From Pirellulales bacterium (GTDB lineage: Bacteria; Planctomycetota; Planctomycetia; Pirellulales; JAEUIK01): a DNA stretch of 64,000 nucleotides. Every line of letters starts with the position of its first letter. Position 1 is the first letter of the stretch. The notes beneath the pieces are model-generated. The model was not told the origin of the DNA, did no database searches, and saw nothing but the letters and a program-made list of their open reading frames with translations. Made by a program: the position numbers and the translations under genes. This document shows, in pieces, positions 10,619 to 19,036 of this stretch. The DNA is taken from contig JAHBXR010000018.1 of the NCBI GenBank assembly GCA_019636335.1, forward strand, positions 1 through 64,000. Reading direction: 5' to 3'.

Positions 10619-11078
10619 AGGGGCTCCTCGGCGAAAGCGTGTATGGTACCGCTGTCGATTTGAGCGACAACGTTTTTCGATGCGACACGTTTTTCAGCGT
10701 TCCTGGTGGCGCCGGGGCCGCGAGGAACTGGGGACGCAGCGATCCACTACCACCAATGGCGGATCGCCTGCGGGAGGGCTGTTTTTGGCCGCGCCGGCGC
10801 TTTTACTTTTTACGCAGCCGGTATAGAATGCGGCCAGTTCCGCGTGAAAAAGTGCCCACGCCGGAAAAGCAGCGCGTTCTGTGCTGCTCGTCGGGCACCC
10901 AGAAGCGCGTTTCATGTCCTGTCGTTCTGACGGGCTGCAATCGAGTGCAGCATGGATCGAATCCCGGGATGGGAAGTTCGCCCCGCGAGCAACTGCGCGC
11001 CTGTGCCTTGCGCGACGCGTATCGCCAGCCCCTCGGTCCCCTTCCCACGGGAATCGGCCGCAAGAGAAAAGGCATACA
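10619..11078. other. 460-base divergent intergenic region between oppA and the ArsR-type gene
   Basis: No gene recognised. It must carry the promoters of oppA (minus) and the ArsR-family regulator (plus). A TATAGAAT box at 10822-10829 sits in an AT-richer island after a TTTTACTTTTTA tract, but without a convincing -35 partner. Forward ORFs here are short and carry no known motif. Confidence 0.4.
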
Positions 11079-11489
11079 ATGATTACGCACTACCGCGAGC
11101 AATCGCACGTCGCTGAAGAGTCCGCGCTGACGGACGTTTCCGAGGGTGCCATCAAAGACCTCGTGCAGGTGTTCAAGCTGCTGGCCGATGCCACGCGCTT
11201 GCGCATTCTGCTTTACCTCTCGCACGTCGAAGAAATGCACGTACGGGCCCTCTGCGAGCTGCTCGAGCAGAGCCAGCCGGCAGTAAGCCATCACCTGGGT
11301 TTGCTGCGCGAGGCGAACCTGATCGAGTGCCGCCGCGAGGGCAAGCACAACTTCTATCACCTGCTGCCGGGGCGCTTCCGCCAGTTGCTCGACACGGTCT
11401 TCGACAGCGTGCCCGAGGATGAACGCAAGATTCGTTTCGAGAGCTACGTGCTGAGCTACGCCCCCGTCGAACAATTCGTGGCGCGGTAG
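11079..11489 (+). CDS. ArsR-family winged-helix transcriptional regulator
   Basis: A 136-residue ArsR/SmtB-type regulator. The ATG at 11079 was chosen because the HTH domain begins about 25 residues later; a longer in-frame extension from 10881 looks non-coding. The core reads LLADATRLRILLYL, then the recognition helix SQPAVSHHLGLLREANLI and a beta wing with REGKHNFYHLLPG. There is no CxCxxC metal-binding motif of classical ArsR, so the inducer is unclear. Divergent to the opp operon, which may be its target, though this is inference. Its stop is 12 bases before a palindromic repeat. Confidence 0.9.
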   Translation: MITHYREQSHVAEESALTDVSEGAIKDLVQVFKLLADATRLRILLYLSHVEEMHVRALCELLEQSQPAVSHHLGLLREANLIECRREGKHNFYHLLPGRFRQLLDTVFDSVPEDERKIRFESYVLSYAPVEQFVAR

Positions 11490-11501
11490 CGCACGCGCGA
11501 T

Positions 11502-11581
11502 GTAGGTCAGGTACGCCGTACCTGACAACTGTTCGATGTGGCCAACTCGATCCATTGTCAGGTACGGGGTACCTGACCTAC
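11502..11581. repeat. Nested palindromic repeat, family A copy 1
   Basis: An 80-base element. Two 25-base outer arms are inverted repeats of each other (one mismatch), and each arm is itself a palindrome (TCAGGTACGCCGTACCTGA). The 30-base spacer holds TGTTCGATGTGGCCAACTCG. It fills the gap between two convergent genes and may act as a bidirectional terminator. Other full copies are at 15092, 31125 and 48144, with a half copy at 34033. Confidence 0.9.
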
Positions 11582-11587
11582 GTAGCG

Positions 11588-12727
11588 CTAGTGATACTGG
11601 CCATCGACGAGTCGGCGCGAGAGCTCGTCGACGACGTCTTCGCCAACCAGTTTGGCGAGATCGGGGGGCGGTGACGTTTTGTCCTTGCTGGCCAGGCCCT
11701 GCGAAAGCTTGCGCAACTGCACGAGCGCGGGGGACGAGCAGAGGGGAAAGTCGAAGGCCACGGCACGCCGCTCGTTCGTCGCAGTCGCGAATACGACGTC
11801 GAGCACTGCGGTGGGAACGATGCGACCCCCTTCTTTCAGGATGGGGATTTCGTCGAAGCGGATGCCGACTGGCCGGCCCCAGGCGTGATCGGCGCCGCTG
11901 AGCCACAGGCGGCAGTCGCTGTCGGGGTGGAGTGCCTCGCCGTAGAAATCGACGGCGTAACGACCATCGATCTGCTTGAGCACTGCGATCACGCGTCCGT
12001 AGAAAGTGGACTTCGACTTGAGGGACTTCGGAATGTCCCAAACGTCGAGGTTGCTGTAGGGCTGGGCATCGATGGGGAACTCCGCACGCGGGAATTCTCG
12101 CGACGCCTGCTCTTTCTCGCCCTTGAAATCTCCCGTCTCTAAATCCATATCACCACGTAGCAGCTTGATGCTGGCCGTTTCGCTGTCCATCGGGGCCGCG
12201 AGTTGCACGATCACCTTGGGCGCCTTGCCCGACGTGTAATCGAGCCATTCCATTTCAGCGCCGGCGACGGCCGAAGGGTGCGAGATGCGGACCGGCCCCA
12301 GCGGCTTGGGGAGAGTCAAGCGAGCAGGATCGTTCGTCGTGTATTTCGAGTCGAAATCGTCGTCGGTGCCGTTGCGCAGATCGCCGAAGACCGGCACTTC
12401 GTCGAGTGGAACTTCGAAGCAGTATTTCGCTTCGAGCGACAGCCGCTGATCGGGATCGGCGAAGGCGTCGCTCGACTGCCGGCTGTAGCAGAGTTGGCCG
12501 TCGACCTCGCGCGGCCGCACGACGCTGGGGTTCCACGATGCCGCAGCGGAATCCTCTTCGCTGGCGAGGGTCTCGGCAGGCGCAACGGTGACCTCTTCTT
12601 CGACGACGACTTCTTCCTGGGCCCGAACTTGCCCGGACAGGCAAATGACGACAGCCAAGACGGCGAGCGGCAGCCCGCGGATTGCCAGGCGGAGGAGTTC
12701 TCGCTGGGAGGAAAGCCGTGAGTTCAT
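11588..12727 (-). CDS. Secreted protein of unknown function
   Basis: 379 residues from the ATG at 12727, which has a GGAGAA box 6 bases upstream. The N-terminus is a signal peptide (LAIRGLPLAVLAVVICLSGQVRAQ), followed by an acidic stretch (EEVVVEEEVTVAP). The remaining chain is globular in composition and I do not recognise a family. Near the C-terminus is a Pro/Lys stretch (SKDKTSPPPDLAKLVGED) and a helical tail. It is convergent with the ArsR-type gene and stands alone. Confidence 0.8.
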   Translation of the reverse strand: MNSRLSSQRELLRLAIRGLPLAVLAVVICLSGQVRAQEEVVVEEEVTVAPAETLASEEDSAAASWNPSVVRPREVDGQLCYSRQSSDAFADPDQRLSLEAKYCFEVPLDEVPVFGDLRNGTDDDFDSKYTTNDPARLTLPKPLGPVRISHPSAVAGAEMEWLDYTSGKAPKVIVQLAAPMDSETASIKLLRGDMDLETGDFKGEKEQASREFPRAEFPIDAQPYSNLDVWDIPKSLKSKSTFYGRVIAVLKQIDGRYAVDFYGEALHPDSDCRLWLSGADHAWGRPVGIRFDEIPILKEGGRIVPTAVLDVVFATATNERRAVAFDFPLCSSPALVQLRKLSQGLASKDKTSPPPDLAKLVGEDVVDELSRRLVDGQYH

Positions 12728-13023
12728 CGAGTTTCTCCGCCGGTGGGTGGGGCGATCACCGCCAAAATCGCCTGGATCTACTACGAATGATAACCTGACC
12801 GGGCAGGGGGGACGCGCCAAGAGCAGGGGAATTTGCCGGTCGGGGCCTCTTGTGCTGGGACGAATTGCTCTGGAGGAAGCCAAAATCGTGCCCTGGGCAG
12901 GACTTGTCGGTCTTGCTGGAGGGCGTTAAACTGCTCGTTTCCCTTTGGCGGCGGTAGGCTTGCGTGTGCAGGTCCGCCCCGCCCAGGGCCTGCTTGTACG
13001 CATGATGTAGAAGCGAGTTTGCG

Positions 13024-13455
13024 ATGAAGACCTACATGGCGAAGCCCGGCGAAGTCGAGCAGAAGTGGCATCTCGTCGACGCCCAGGACAAGATCGTCGG
13101 CCGGTTGGCCAGCGAGATCGCCGTACTGTTGATGGGCAAGCACCGCCCGACCTATACGCCCCACGTCGATACCGGCGATTTCGTCGTCGTGATCAATGCC
13201 GAGAAGGTTTCGTTCTCGGGACGCAAGTGGGAGGCCAAGGAATATACCTGGTACACGGGCTACGGTGGTCTGCGTCGGGAGACGGCCGCCGCGCGTCACG
13301 CCCGTCGCCCCGATGCCGTGCTGACCGATGCCGTGCGTCGCATGCTGCCGAAGAGCAAGTTGGGGCGCAAGATGCTCACCAAGCTCAAGGTATATGCCGG
13401 GGCCGAGCATCCGCATCAGGCGCAGAACCCCGCCCCTCTGGAATTGGCCGTCTAA
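13024..13455 (+). CDS. rplM: 50S ribosomal protein L13
   Basis: 143 residues of the large-subunit protein L13, an early assembly protein binding 23S rRNA. The N-terminal [20 protein letters not shown], the [17 protein letters not shown] block and the C-terminal [18 protein letters not shown] are characteristic. It precedes rpsI, the usual bacterial L13-S9 pair. The 296 bases upstream contain no gene and should include the promoter and leader; I could not single out a ribosomal-protein binding structure. Confidence 0.98.
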   Translation: MKTYMAKPGEVEQKWHLVDAQDKIVGRLASEIAVLLMGKHRPTYTPHVDTGDFVVVINAEKVSFSGRKWEAKEYTWYTGYGGLRRETAAARHARRPDAVLTDAVRRMLPKSKLGRKMLTKLKVYAGAEHPHQAQNPAPLELAV

Positions 13456-13503
13456 AGCGGACGGTGAAACAAATCACTCGAGCGAATTACTGAGAGAATC
13501 GAC

Positions 13504-13920
13504 ATGAGCGTCGGCAGTGCTGGTGGATCGGCCGTGAAGGATTCCCTGGGTACCGGGCGTCGCAAGACCTCGGTGGCGCGTGTCCGCGTGCGAGCGGGGA
13601 GCGGCAAGATCACGATCAACAAACGGCCGCTCGAAGATTTCTTCTCGAACCTGCACGACCGCAACAACGTCATGGCTCCGCTCGAAGCCACGGGCCAGAC
13701 GGATAAGGTCGACGTCTTCATTCGCGTTCACGGCGGCGGTATCTCGGGACAATCGGGGGCGATCAAGCTCGGTATTTCCCGCGCGCTGAAGCTCCACGAT
13801 GCGGAGCTGTTCGACACCCTGCGGCATGCCGGTCTGATGACCCGCGACAGCCGCATGAAGGAACGCAAGAAGTACGGTCTGCGTGGTGCCCGTCGTGGCA
13901 CGCAGTTCTCGAAGCGTTAA
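13504..13920 (+). CDS. rpsI: 30S ribosomal protein S9
   Basis: 138 residues of small-subunit protein S9, whose C-terminal tail reaches the P-site tRNA. The family markers GTGRRKTSVARVRVR, GGGISGQSGAIKLGISRAL and the terminal basic KKYGLRGARRGTQFSKR are all present. It follows rplM after 48 bases and should be co-transcribed with it. A short N-terminal extension (MSVGSAGGSAVKDS) precedes the conserved start. Confidence 0.98.
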   Translation: MSVGSAGGSAVKDSLGTGRRKTSVARVRVRAGSGKITINKRPLEDFFSNLHDRNNVMAPLEATGQTDKVDVFIRVHGGGISGQSGAIKLGISRALKLHDAELFDTLRHAGLMTRDSRMKERKKYGLRGARRGTQFSKR

Positions 13921-13935
13921 CGCGCAGGTCCGGTC

Positions 13936-14862
13936 ATGGAGCCGTTCCAGCACGCCCTTGTCGGTTTTGGACGTGGCGATGCGGATCGGTCTGTCCTGGC
14001 GCAGGGGGCGTTGGTTGGCGCGGCACTCGGTATCGAGCGTTACACGCTGGCGCATGTGTTGCGCACGGCTGACTTGCCGGACGGTGCCTCGGCGCCGCAC
14101 GATCCCCAACAGCAGCGCGAGCAACTGCTGGCCGAAATGGATGAGGCCAAGCTCGCCACCGCGGGCTGGCCAGCACAGGTGCAGTTCGAGCACGTGCTGC
14201 TCGCGGGCATGGCCGGTGATCAACTCGTGCGATTGGCCGCCCAGGAGAAGGTCGATCTCGTGGTGATCGGCCGCCAGCGACACAAGACGCAGACCACTCT
14301 GGGACTGGCCGCCGGACGGCTCGTGCATCAGTCGCCTGCCTCGGTGCTGGTGGCCGCGCGCGAGGCACGCCCCGCGCTGAAAAAGATCCTCGTGCCGGTC
14401 GATTTTTCCAGTCCCGCGGGGGATGCCCTCTCGGTCGCGCGGCAGATTGCCGCGGCGACCGGCGCCGAGGTCGTGGCGCAGCACGTCTACCGGGTGCCGC
14501 CGGGCTTCGAAAAGCGGGGAGACGAGTTCAAGGATCTCGCCGCGACGTTGCGCGCGCACGCCGAGCGACAATGGAGCGAGTTCTCCGCCGCGATCGCCAC
14601 GCCGCCGCCGCTTCCCGAGGTGCGTTACGATCTCATTCCGCAAGAAGACTGGCAGACCAAGCCGGCCGACGTCGTCGTGCAGAGGGCCGACGAGTTGGAG
14701 GCCGATCTGATCGTTTGCGGCAGCCAGGGGCATTCGGGACTCACCCGGCTGTTTCTCGGCAGCACGAGCGAAGGTATTCTCAAGCGGACCCAGCGGGCCG
14801 TCCTGTGCGTGAAGCGGAAGCAGGAAAACCTCGGCCTGTTGCAGGCGCTCTTTGGCGAATAG
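13936..14862 (+). CDS. Tandem universal stress protein (two UspA domains)
   Basis: 308 residues with two UspA folds, about 1-145 and 150-295. The second has the full ATP-binding pattern, LKKILVPVDFSSPAGDA at its start and GSQGHSGLTRLFLGSTSEGIL near its end. The first is more divergent (ALVGFGRGDADRSVL and VIGRQRHKTQTTLG), so it may have lost nucleotide binding. It begins 15 bases after rpsI and could be read from the same transcript. Proteins of this family are cytoplasmic stress or nucleotide-sensing factors; a specific role cannot be given. Confidence 0.9.
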   Translation: MEPFQHALVGFGRGDADRSVLAQGALVGAALGIERYTLAHVLRTADLPDGASAPHDPQQQREQLLAEMDEAKLATAGWPAQVQFEHVLLAGMAGDQLVRLAAQEKVDLVVIGRQRHKTQTTLGLAAGRLVHQSPASVLVAAREARPALKKILVPVDFSSPAGDALSVARQIAAATGAEVVAQHVYRVPPGFEKRGDEFKDLAATLRAHAERQWSEFSAAIATPPPLPEVRYDLIPQEDWQTKPADVVVQRADELEADLIVCGSQGHSGLTRLFLGSTSEGILKRTQRAVLCVKRKQENLGLLQALFGE

Positions 14863-14906
14863 TGCTGCCGCGTCTGTTCTGGCGCGGAAAGCGCCATCTC
14901 AACCCG

Positions 14907-15083
14907 ACGCGTTACTTTTGAAGTTGCGCCTTTGGAGGTTCCTTGGCCTCAGTCCTCGGCAAATAGACCCATCCTAACCCGAAGCGTCAGCGAGGAGATT
15001 CTTGGAAAGAGCGTCGAGCAAAGTGCTTCCTCGCTGACGCTTCGGGTTAGGATGCCGCGAAAAGCGCAACTTCAAAGCGCGTT
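14907..15083. repeat. MITE-like element with nested inverted repeats (family B)
   Basis: About 177 bases with two levels of symmetry. The outer ends are imperfect inverted repeats (ACGCGTTACTTTTGAAGTTG at 14907 and the complement of CAACTTCAAAGCGCGT at 15068-15083). The inner arms, 27 bases each, match perfectly: 14970-14996 (CATCCTAACCCGAAGCGTCA then GCGAGGA) and 15028-15054. No ORF is inside. The structure suggests a non-autonomous mobile repeat or a large transcript hairpin. A family A repeat starts nine bases later. Confidence 0.75.
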
Positions 15084-15091
15084 CGCGAGGC

Positions 15092-15174
15092 CGTAGGCCA
15101 GGTACTCCGTACCTGACGATGTTCGATGCGACCAAGCCAATAGATCGTCAGGTACGGAGTATCTGACCTACGGA
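15092..15174. repeat. Nested palindromic repeat, family A copy 2
   Basis: An 83-base copy with arms GTAGGCCAGGTACTCCGTAC(CTGAC) and its inverted partner ending CTGACCTACGG, slightly diverged at two positions. The spacer has TGTTCGATGCGACCAAGCC, matching the spacer of copy 1 in its first half. It lies between two genes on the plus strand, downstream of the universal stress gene. Confidence 0.88.
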
Positions 15175-15283
15175 TCTCCGGGGCAGCCGTTCCCCCTGCG
15201 CCCCGCAAACTTGCGGCTCGTCACGTCCCGAGTACCATGAAGGACAGGCATTTCTCCTCTCCTGTCGCTCGGAACAGACTCGC

Positions 15284-16735
15284 ATGTCGCGACGTAATCT
15301 CTATCTGGTGTTGGCGTTCGGCATCGTGGCGCTGGCCTGCTACGTGCAGGTCGGCTCGACGCGCCGCGACGCCTATGGCCGCGTCCTGCTCGATACGATG
15401 CAGGAAATTCACAATCACTACCTCGAAGACGTGACGGATCGCGAACTGTTCGAGGCGGCCATGGCGGGCATGGCGGGGCGGCTCGACGAGTATTCGCAAT
15501 ATCTGGGCCCCGAGTCTTTCCGCGAATTCAACGAGAATATCGAGCACCGTTTCGGCGGCATCGGCATTCAGGTCGTCGTCGATCGCGAAACGAACGTCCT
15601 GACCGTGGTCACGCCCCTGGTGGGCACGCCCGCTTATGCGGCGGGCATTCTCGCGGGGGATCGGATCGTCGAGATCGACGGCGAAAGCACCGAAGGTTAC
15701 TCGATCGAAGATGCCGTCAAGCGGATGCGGGGCGAGATCGGCGCCCCGGTGCAGTTGAAGATCCTGCATCCCGATACCAAGGAGCCGGTCGAGTACAAGC
15801 TGACCCGCGAGCAGATCAACGTCGACACCGTGCTCGGCGACCTGCGTCATCCGAACGGCAGTTGGGACTTCTTCCTCGAGGGTCACCCGGGCATCGGCTA
15901 TATCCGGCTGGTCTCGTTCAGCGAACGCACCGTCGAGGATCTGAAGAAGGCGCTCGACTGGCTCGTCGAGCACAAGATGAAGGGGTTGATTCTCGACCTG
16001 CGGGGCAATCCGGGGGGGCTGCTCGAGTCGGCCGTGCAGGTGAGCGACTTGTTCCTCGACGAGGGACGCATCGTGACAACCCGCGACCGTGACGGCATCG
16101 ATCGCCAGGTCTTCGAGGCCGAGCGCGAGGGGACGTATCGAGGATTTCCGATGGCGGTGCTGGTGAACTTCGGCAGTGCCAGCGCCAGCGAGATTGTGGC
16201 GGCGGCCCTGCAGGATCACGGGCGAGCAGTCGTCATCGGCGAACGCACCTATGGCAAGGGGAGCGTGCAGAATGTCATTCCGCTGGAAGGGGGCTCGAGC
16301 GCGCTCAAGCTGACGATTGCCAGCTACTGGCGGCCGAGCGGGCAGAACATTCACCGCGGGCGCAAGGCGACCGAGGAGGATCAGTGGGGCGTTTTGCCCA
16401 ACGACGGTTATGAGGTGAAGTTCGAAGAGGAAGAGTTGCGCGACGTGATGCGTGCCCGCCGCCAGCGCGACGTGGTGCGTACGCCGGGGGCTTCGGGTCT
16501 TCCGCCGGAAGAAGCGGTAGAGTCGGAAGCGGCGAGCGAAAAGCCCGTGTCGAAGTCCGAGAAATCGGCCGGCGATACCGCCGCCAGCGCTAGCGCGGAC
16601 GAGAAGGACGAGACCGGGACGGGGTCCGAGGAGGCCGCGGACGAGCCGAAGGGCCCGGCGGTCGACAAGCAACTCGAAAAGGCGATCGAGTACCTCGACG
16701 CCCGGCTGCGCGAGCCTGAAATCAAGGCCGCCTGA
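15284..16735 (+). CDS. S41-family carboxyl-terminal processing protease with PDZ domain
   Basis: 483 residues. An N-terminal membrane or signal segment (LYLVLAFGIVALACYVQVG) places it in the periplasm. A PDZ domain at about 85-170 (FGGIGIQVVVDRETNVLTVV, AGILAGDRIVEIDGES) is followed by the TSPc protease core to about 370. The catalytic Ser is in GSASASEIVAAAL and the Lys in YGKGSVQ, giving the Ser/Lys dyad of CtpA/Prc enzymes. The last 100 residues are low-complexity (SEKPVSKSEKSAGDTAASAS). Family members process exported proteins or murein hydrolases. The gene stands alone between two repeats. Confidence 0.95.
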   Translation: MSRRNLYLVLAFGIVALACYVQVGSTRRDAYGRVLLDTMQEIHNHYLEDVTDRELFEAAMAGMAGRLDEYSQYLGPESFREFNENIEHRFGGIGIQVVVDRETNVLTVVTPLVGTPAYAAGILAGDRIVEIDGESTEGYSIEDAVKRMRGEIGAPVQLKILHPDTKEPVEYKLTREQINVDTVLGDLRHPNGSWDFFLEGHPGIGYIRLVSFSERTVEDLKKALDWLVEHKMKGLILDLRGNPGGLLESAVQVSDLFLDEGRIVTTRDRDGIDRQVFEAEREGTYRGFPMAVLVNFGSASASEIVAAALQDHGRAVVIGERTYGKGSVQNVIPLEGGSSALKLTIASYWRPSGQNIHRGRKATEEDQWGVLPNDGYEVKFEEEELRDVMRARRQRDVVRTPGASGLPPEEAVESEAASEKPVSKSEKSAGDTAASASADEKDETGTGSEEAADEPKGPAVDKQLEKAIEYLDARLREPEIKAA

Positions 16736-16770
16736 GTGCCGATGGCGCCGGTGAAAGGGAGCCAAGGACA

Positions 16771-16852
16771 AGTGGCACAGGCCGCCGGGCCTGTGCAGAG
16801 ACTAGGGCAGGCGCTTCCACTTTTTCCCCACAGGTCGGCGGCCTGTGCCACT
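16771..16852. repeat. Inverted repeat, family D (GTGGCACAGGC)
   Basis: Arms 16771-16795 and 16829-16852 are inverted repeats of about 24 bases with one mismatch and a small gap, starting AGTGGCACAGGCCGCC and ending GGCGGCCTGTGCCACT, around a 33-base spacer. The 417-base gap it lies in (16736-17152) holds nothing else I recognise. A shorter hairpin of the same sequence type is at 18385. It may end transcription of the S41 protease gene. Confidence 0.75.
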
Positions 16853-17152
16853 GTAACGCCTGATGCTGCTCAGTATTCCCGGCGACCGGTGCCGGCAAAG
16901 ATGCCCGTTCGCGCATCAGGGCACGCTCACTCTTTACACGCGGTTGAAAGAATGACCGAAAAACCTCCGCGATTGCTCCGCGCGCGCCAGCGAGGCAAAC
17001 CCTGCCGGCGCTTGATCTAAGTCGTGCTAGCATCGGCGTCTGAATTCGCCCGGGAGGCGATTTCCTCGCTCGCGCATCGCTTGGCCCGACGTTTGCATTA
17101 TTGGGCGGTCCATTCGGGTCCCACTTCGGCAATGACGCGGGAGGAACGACGC

Positions 17153-17554
17153 ATGAGCCAGCCACGTCGCGGCAGTCGAGTAACGGTTATCGAGATGACG
17201 GCGGTCCCATCGGGTTGGCGTGCCGGGTTGCACCAGATCGCCCGTGAGGTGACGACCTGGACCGACCCGTTGCTGACCTTGTTCTTCGACAAGCAGCGTC
17301 TGCGCGCCGAGTTGGAGCGGACGCAGGAGATGGATCTTGTGCGCGAACGTCTGCCCCTGGAGGCGCCGCCACTCGATACGCGGTCTCCCGAACATCGGGT
17401 CGAGGACGCCTGGCCGGGGGATCACTGGCCCGTCGAGCGACCGCGCGAGTCGCGTGAGAATCGGGCCGAACGGGCAGAGCTGCCGCCGCAGCTCGATGAC
17501 TGGGACAACGAAGGCGCCCGCACTAACTGGGAAGGGGAGTGGCCGACGCGTTAG
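17153..17554 (+). CDS. Hypothetical small protein
   Basis: 133 residues from the ATG at 17153, which follows GAGGAACGACGC. An upstream in-frame extension has no better start signal. The N-terminal half is moderately basic (MSQPRRGSRVTVIEM) with a helical middle (DPLLTLFFDKQRLRAELERT). The C-terminal half is charged and low-complexity (ERPRESRENRAERAELPPQL). No family recognised and no membrane segment. Confidence 0.6.
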   Translation: MSQPRRGSRVTVIEMTAVPSGWRAGLHQIAREVTTWTDPLLTLFFDKQRLRAELERTQEMDLVRERLPLEAPPLDTRSPEHRVEDAWPGDHWPVERPRESRENRAERAELPPQLDDWDNEGARTNWEGEWPTR

Positions 17555-17746
17555 TTCGAGCCACCGTTGCCGAGGCCAGCCGGCTCGGCCGTCCGCGGGG
17601 GCGCTCAAGGCACTGGCCAGGAAGTACGGCATCGAGGCGGACGTCTAAAAACTAGGCTCAAAACTGCTCTCGGCCCGCTGGGGCATGGCTGCTACAATTC
17701 GCCGCCCCGTCTACTTGTTTCGAGTCCGGGAAGGGAGTCTGGACCC

Positions 17747-18349
17747 ATGTCTACGCGTACCTTGTTGCTTTCGGTGGCCGGTTGTGTGGCAGTGTGCCTG
17801 GTGGCCGCCGGATGCGATTCTGAAGAACCGATGAGCCGGGCGGCTGCGGTCGCTGGCTCGGCGGTGAAGGCCGCCAGCTACGAGGTGGCGACCACGCAGG
17901 ATGCCGCCGCTCAGCGAGCCGCCCTCCCCGAGGCGTTCGAAGGCGTCGTCGAGTTGTTCGGCCAGAAGCTGAAGGCGCGCCGGCAGGTGAAGCTCGACGC
18001 CGTAGGCAACTACGTCAATCATGGCGAAGCGGTCGCCTGGTACGAAAGTGGCCAGAAGGCCGGCACCATGCAGTTCCGCGAAGGGGTGCCCAACGGACCG
18101 CAGAAGGTCTGGTATCCCAGCGGTCGCAAGAAGCTGCACGGCCAGTGGGAAGATGGCGTCGCCATCGGCCAGTGGACCGAGTGGCACGAGTCGGGCAACA
18201 AGATGTCCGAAGGGGTCTACCTCTCTGGCGAAAAGCACGGCCCCTGGCGCTTTTGGAATCCCGATGGCCGGCTGAACGAACTGGTCGACTACGACCACGG
18301 TCAGGAGTTGCCGGTGGCCGGGCGCCCACGATCGGGCAGCGTGCGTTAG
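17747..18349 (+). CDS. Lipoprotein with MORN/YwqK-like repeats
   Basis: 200 residues. The signal peptide MSTRTLLLSVAGCVAVCLVA ends in a lipobox with Cys at AAGC, so it should be lipid-anchored. Residues 70-190 carry repeats of the toxin-antitoxin YwqK/MORN type: VAWYESGQKAGTMQFREGVP, KVWYPSGRKKLHGQWEDG, TEWHESGNKMSEGVYLSGEK and WRFWNPDGRLNELVDYDHG. Such repeats form beta-hairpin ladders; their role is unknown. A TACAAT box at 17693-17698 may be its -10 element. Confidence 0.85.
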   Translation: MSTRTLLLSVAGCVAVCLVAAGCDSEEPMSRAAAVAGSAVKAASYEVATTQDAAAQRAALPEAFEGVVELFGQKLKARRQVKLDAVGNYVNHGEAVAWYESGQKAGTMQFREGVPNGPQKVWYPSGRKKLHGQWEDGVAIGQWTEWHESGNKMSEGVYLSGEKHGPWRFWNPDGRLNELVDYDHGQELPVAGRPRSGSVR

Positions 18350-18384
18350 CACGCAATGATTTGCCAATCGCCGACGACACACCC

Positions 18385-18413
18385 GTGGCACAGGCTTCCA
18401 TCGCCTGTGCCAC
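18385..18413. terminator. Hairpin in a convergent gap (family D sequence)
   Basis: GTGGCACAGGC, a 7-base loop, then GCCTGTGCCAC: an 11-base perfect stem. It sits between the lipoprotein gene (plus) and mfnE (minus), which converge, so it could end transcription from both sides. There is no strong T tract, so Rho-independent action is uncertain. Confidence 0.55.
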
Positions 18414-18421
18414 GTTGCTTG

Positions 18422-19036
18422 TCAGGCATGAACGAATGAACGTTCGGGGAAGCCTGGCTGTTTTAGATTCACCAGGCGCACTCGCGGCAAGTCGGCGGCA
18501 GCGACCGCGAAGTGTTCGTCGACGAATCCTGACTTGGCGATTGCCGCGAGCGATTCGGTTGCTTCCGGCAGCGTCGACTTGAGGAGCACCAGCTCGCACG
18601 CGCCCAGCGTCGTCGCGAGGCGCGCGGCGATCGAATCGCTCGTCACGCTCCAGCCGTAGGGGAGCCGTTCGCCCGGTTGCCGCGGCTCCTGCTCGGCGAG
18701 GAAGTGACGCACGTCGACGATGGCGGTCGCGGCGGCGGATGCTTCCCACGTTGCCATTCGCTCGACGAGGGGCAATTCGACTAACGCCACCGCGATGTGA
18801 GCGGTCACGCTCATGGCGTCGATGGCGAGCCAATGCGCGGCCTTTTCGCCAAGCTGCTGCCGGCGATCGATGTCGCGAATCGCATCGACGAGCGCTCCTC
18901 CGCCGACCACGACGAGGTTGCGCGCGGGCGTTTGCTGGGCGAGCCAGGTAGAGAACTGCCGGCGCAACGACGGCTCGTCGAGCAGGCTGCCCCCCAGCTT
19001 GATGACGCGCGTCGAGATGGCCGCCGGCACATTCAC
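18422..19036 (-). CDS. mfnE: Amino acid kinase family protein, MfnE-like ((aminomethyl)furan phosphate kinase)
   Basis: 204 residues of the amino acid kinase fold. Visible motifs are VIKLGGSLLDE at the start, NLVVVGGGALVDAIRDID, HWLAIDAMSVTA and the nucleotide-binding GWSVTSDSIAARLATTLGA. In methanogens and methylotrophs this subfamily phosphorylates aminomethylfuran phosphate in methanofuran synthesis. The start chosen is GTG at 19036, which overlaps the mfnF stop as GTGA and has GAGGA 9 bases upstream; an ATG at 19045 is in frame but has its ribosome site too close. The assignment is strengthened by the mfnF and mfnD neighbours. Confidence 0.82.
   Translation of the reverse strand: MNVPAAISTRVIKLGGSLLDEPSLRRQFSTWLAQQTPARNLVVVGGGALVDAIRDIDRRQQLGEKAAHWLAIDAMSVTAHIAVALVELPLVERMATWEASAAATAIVDVRHFLAEQEPRQPGERLPYGWSVTSDSIAARLATTLGACELVLLKSTLPEATESLAAIAKSGFVDEHFAVAAADLPRVRLVNLKQPGFPERSFVHA

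Noticed and set aside
10822-10829. TATAGAAT as promoter of the ArsR-type gene
   Set aside because: No acceptable -35 at 15-19 bases, and it is 250 bases from the start, so it is only mentioned in the gap description.
13474-14733. 419-residue minus-strand ORF over rpsI and the universal stress gene
   Set aside because: Antisense to two clear genes, one of them ribosomal protein S9.
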